Of a stretch of 12,491 bases of DNA, positions 10,990 through 12,491 are shown piece by piece. The translations under genes were made by a program, and so were the position numbers. Every line of letters starts with the position of its first letter. Position 1 is the stretch's first letter. The DNA comes from Sphingobium sp. GTDB lineage: Bacteria > Pseudomonadota > Alphaproteobacteria > Sphingomonadales > Sphingomonadaceae. The DNA lies in the NCBI GenBank assembly GCA_030148625.1, contig JASBTC010000133.1:1-12491 (forward strand). Reading direction: 5' to 3'. The notes beneath the pieces were generated by a model, which saw only the letters and a list, made by a program, of their open reading frames with translations, was not told the origin of the DNA and did no database searches.

Positions 10990-11160
10990 CCGGCGTCGGT
11001 CTGTCGGGTGGGCGTCGCTGCCCTGTAGGCCCGTCGCGGCGTGCCGCAACCCCGGCTCTGCCTGGGTCCTCCACTCTGTTCCGGCCGTTCCGGTGCGGCC
11101 CGCCTTCCTCGACGGGCCTGTCGGTCCGCTCCTGCCGCCCACCCGCCATTCCGGCGCCGG
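10990..11160 (+). promoter_or_regulatory. Large nested inverted-repeat structure upstream of ardC
   Basis: Five sets of complementary arms are concentric. CCGGCG (10990-10995) pairs with CGCCGG (11155-11160); CGGGTGGGCG (11005-11014) with CGCCCACCCG (11136-11145); AGGCCCGTCG (11027-11036) with CGACGGGCCT (11110-11119); GGCG (11038-11041) with CGCC (11101-11104); GCCGCA (11043-11048) with TGCGGC (11094-11099). The inner three sets are separated only by small bulges and form a near-continuous 20-bp stem around a 45-nt loop. The ardC Shine-Dalgarno (GGAGG, near 11172) lies just outside. It could be a structured mRNA leader or a single-strand-dependent promoter of the kind known as Frpo in F-like plasmids; the sequence shows the folding potential only. 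Confidence 0.5.
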
Positions 11161-11187
11161 TTGCGGTGGTTGGAGGAGTGAAGGGCC

Positions 11188-12096
11188 ATGGAGAGAGATC
11201 GCAACAATCGTCAGAGCATCTATGCCGAAGTGACCGCGCGCGTGATCGCGGAGCTGGAAGCGGGGCGGCTGCCCTGGGTGAAGCCATGGGACGATGCGGC
11301 CTGCGCGTGCGGCATGCCCGCCAACGCGGTATCGGGCCGGCGCTATTCGGGAATCAACATCCTGATCCTGTGGCATGCGGTGATGGAGGGTGGCCACGCG
11401 TCGCAGCGTTGGCTCACCTACGCCCAAGCTCAGGCAGTGGGCGGCAATGTCCGGTGCGGCGAGAAGGGGACGACCGTCTGCTATGCCGACCGGTTCACGC
11501 CGAAGACCGAACAGGAACGCGCCCGCGATGAGGATCGCGAAGCGCGGCAGATTGCTTTCCTCAAGCGCTTCACCGTCTTCAATGTCGACCAGTGCGAAGG
11601 CCTGCCCGAAGCGCTGATCGGAGAGGCGGACCCGCTGCCCGAATGCGAGATCCTGCCCCAGGTGCAGGCGCTGATCGATACGAGCGGCGCGGACTTCCGG
11701 ATCGGCGGCAACGAGGCCTTCTATGCCCCGGCGCTCGATTTCGTGCAGGTGCCGCCACAGCAGGCCTTTGTCGAGCCGATTAACTGGCATCGTACCGCGC
11801 TTCACGAACTGGGCCACTGGACCGGGCATCGCAACAGACTCGACCGCGACCAGTCGGGCGGCTTCGGCACACCTGCCTACGCGCGTGAGGAACTCGTGGC
11901 GGAAATGGCGAGTGCCTTTGCCTGTGCTGCACTCTCGATCACGCCGACCGTGCGGCATGCCGATTATATCGGCGCATGGCTCGATGTCCTGCGCGAGGAT
12001 GAGCGCCATATCTTCCGCGCCGCCAGCCTCGCCAGCAAGGCGGCCGATTATCTGCTCGCCTTTGCACCCGGAAACGAACCGGAGCGCGTGTCATGA
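11188..12096 (+). CDS. ardC: ArdC-like antirestriction protein (ssDNA-binding domain plus zincin-like metallopeptidase)
   Basis: ArdC-type proteins are carried by conjugative plasmids and ICEs. They bind single-stranded DNA and protect the incoming element from host restriction. The 302-residue protein has the N-terminal DUF1738/ArdC domain at about 8-135 (IYAEVTARVIAELEAGRLPWVKPW, then SGRRYSGINILILW and GEKGTTVCYADRF). A C-terminal zincin-like domain carries HELGH at 206-210, followed by GHRNRLDRD and a conserved EELVAE at 234-239, giving the HExxH...E zinc ligand set. ATG 11188 is preceded by GGAGG and AAGGG in the expected zone. Its stop overlaps the start of the next gene by 4 nt (ATGA), so the two are probably translated together. 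A large inverted-repeat structure lies directly upstream. Confidence 0.9.
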   Translation: MERDRNNRQSIYAEVTARVIAELEAGRLPWVKPWDDAACACGMPANAVSGRRYSGINILILWHAVMEGGHASQRWLTYAQAQAVGGNVRCGEKGTTVCYADRFTPKTEQERARDEDREARQIAFLKRFTVFNVDQCEGLPEALIGEADPLPECEILPQVQALIDTSGADFRIGGNEAFYAPALDFVQVPPQQAFVEPINWHRTALHELGHWTGHRNRLDRDQSGGFGTPAYAREELVAEMASAFACAALSITPTVRHADYIGAWLDVLREDERHIFRAASLASKAADYLLAFAPGNEPERVS

Positions 12097-12323
12097 CCGC
12101 GCGGGACAAGCATTCGCGCACCGAGATCGAACGGATCGAGCGCATGCGTCGAGCCATCGAGATGATGGAACCGGGCCACCGTGCGATCTTCGAGCGCGTC
12201 CGGTTTCAGGACATGGATTATTCCCGGATCGCCAGTGAACTCGGCATCACGATCGATGAGGTCGAGCGCGGTTTCGCGCTGGCGCTGGCCCATATCGATC
12301 GGGTTTGCGAGCGCGATCCCTGA
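12093..12323 (+). CDS. Small sigma-70 region 4-like helix-turn-helix protein
   Basis: The 76-residue product looks like an isolated sigma-factor region 4. An N-terminal charged helix (RTEIERIERMRRAIEMMEP) is followed by HRAIFERVRFQDMDYSRIASELGITIDEVERGF, the pattern of the sigma-70 region 4 helix-turn-helix (IF..R..D.DY..IA.ELGI...EVE). Region 2, needed to melt DNA, is absent, so it cannot work as a complete sigma factor; it may be a small DNA-binding regulator or bind RNA polymerase. Its start overlaps the ardC stop as ATGA, implying translational coupling and shared timing with antirestriction. The small size is not an artefact of the window, as a stop and a strong hairpin follow. Confidence 0.8.
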   Translation: MTARDKHSRTEIERIERMRRAIEMMEPGHRAIFERVRFQDMDYSRIASELGITIDEVERGFALALAHIDRVCERDP

Positions 12324-12334
12324 ATATCGCGGCA

Positions 12335-12368
12335 GCGCTGCCCTCCCTAACATTAGGGATGGCAGCGC
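12335..12368 (+). terminator. Strong hairpin after the sigma-4-like gene
   Basis: GCGCTGCC, C, TCCCTAA, CA, TTAGGGA, T, GGCAGCGC forms a 15-bp stem with one C-T mismatch and a tiny loop, starting 12 nt past the stop at 12323. It lacks a downstream T-run, so it may be a terminator of another type, an mRNA-end stabiliser or a protein-binding dyad between the two units. Confidence 0.5.
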
Positions 12369-12384
12369 CATTATGGATGCGCTC

Positions 12385-12400
12385 AGTCTTGCCAAAGACT
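12385..12400 (+). promoter_or_regulatory. Small hairpin in the leader of the nucleotidyltransferase/HEPN-like gene
   Basis: AGTCTT-GCCA-AAGACT is a perfect 6-bp stem with a 4-nt loop, 28 nt before ATG 12429. CTCTCCT follows it at once and could base-pair with a purine-rich ribosome-binding sequence. A role in translation control is a guess from position. Confidence 0.25.
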
Positions 12401-12428
12401 CTCCTGTCCGTGAGAAGCGAAAGCACCG

Positions 12429-12491
12429 ATGCGTAGCGATCTTTCCCATCTGCCGGCGGCCAAGCAGCGCGACCTGGAGCGCGTGCTCGCG
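12429..12491 (+). CDS. N-terminus of a probable nucleotidyltransferase/HEPN-domain protein, cut by the window edge
   Basis: Twenty-one codons are visible, MRSDLSHLPAAKQRDLERVL plus Ala, open to the edge. This opening closely resembles the first residues of proteins that join a MNT-type nucleotidyltransferase domain to a HEPN domain (M+...L.HLP..KQREL.RV). Such proteins are common cargo in alphaproteobacterial mobile elements, where paired MNT and HEPN domains can act as toxin-antitoxin modules. The assignment rests on one short segment, with no active-site motif in view. It lies 105 bp after the sigma-4-like gene and beyond a hairpin, so it may have its own promoter. The ribosome-binding site is weak. 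Confidence 0.5.
   Translation, partial: MRSDLSHLPAAKQRDLERVLA

Larger units (their letters stand above)
10658..11187. other. Mostly non-coding region between the HTH gene and ardC
   Basis: I recognise no protein family in these 530 bp; the longer open frames look like shadows. It holds several compact hairpins. They are CGGTC/GACCG at 10728-10744, TGATCG/CGATCA at 10771-10788, GCGCGC-TGCC-GCGCGC at 10917-10932, an alternative GCGCGAT/ATCGCGC pairing at 10929-10968, and the large nested structure at 10990-11160. Such density of inverted repeats between divergent genes suggests a control region for establishment or transfer functions, or a transfer origin; that role is inference. Confidence 0.5.

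Noticed and set aside
10906..12009. 367-codon minus-strand frame opposite ardC
   Set aside because: No recognisable domain and it covers a gene with clear ArdC and zincin motifs on the plus strand.

Overview
The window looks like chromosomal DNA of a high-GC alphaproteobacterium, most likely of the order Sphingomonadales. This rests on the gltD / small secreted protein / gltB layout, the NDUFA9-like reductase, an alphaproteobacterial-type promoter at the tRNA gene, and a GC-rich CCCTCTCC...GGAGAGGG palindromic repeat of a kind common between sphingomonad genes. I could not run searches, so genus-level identity is inference.

Left part (1-8816), core chromosome, all genes on the minus strand. 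In transcription order: an NDUFA9-type NAD(P)-binding protein (7884-8816), undecaprenyl-diphosphate phosphatase uppP (6895-7692), then a glutamate synthase cluster. The cluster is gltD (5284-6735), a secreted Met-rich DUF2059-like protein (4346-5098, or from 5287), and gltB (4362 leftward, cut by the window edge about 50 codons before its expected end). GltD and GltB together form NADPH-dependent glutamate synthase (GOGAT). The three genes are tightly coupled: an ATGA overlap at the gltD stop and a 17-nt overlap at the gltB start. A 137-bp inverted-repeat element (5120-5256) sits inside the 5' end of the middle gene without breaking its reading frame. A 7-7-7 palindrome (6805-6825) upstream of gltD is a candidate operator.

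Junction (8884-9197). A complete tRNA-Leu(CAG) with its own TTGACA/CTATCG promoter lies on the plus strand. Its 3' end is the likely attachment site of an integrated element, because a P4-type tyrosine integrase begins 182 bp further on.

Right part (9198-12491), left end of an integrative element. It carries the integrase (9198-10427), a convergent AlpA/excisionase-like HTH protein (10469-10657, minus) separated from it by a 10-bp-stem hairpin, and about 530 bp with little or no coding content. That gap contains a nested set of perfect inverted repeats (10990-11160) just before an ArdC-like antirestriction gene (11188-12096). A stand-alone sigma-70 region-4-like protein (12093-12323) overlaps ardC by ATGA. 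A strong hairpin follows (12335-12368), and then the first 21 codons of what looks like a nucleotidyltransferase/HEPN protein (12429 onward). ArdC proteins act when a conjugative element enters a new host as single-stranded DNA, so this arrangement suggests an integrative and conjugative element or a relative whose main body lies beyond the right edge.

The most interesting signals are the in-frame palindromic insertion in the glt cluster, the structured region before ardC, and the coupled ardC/sigma-4-like pair.
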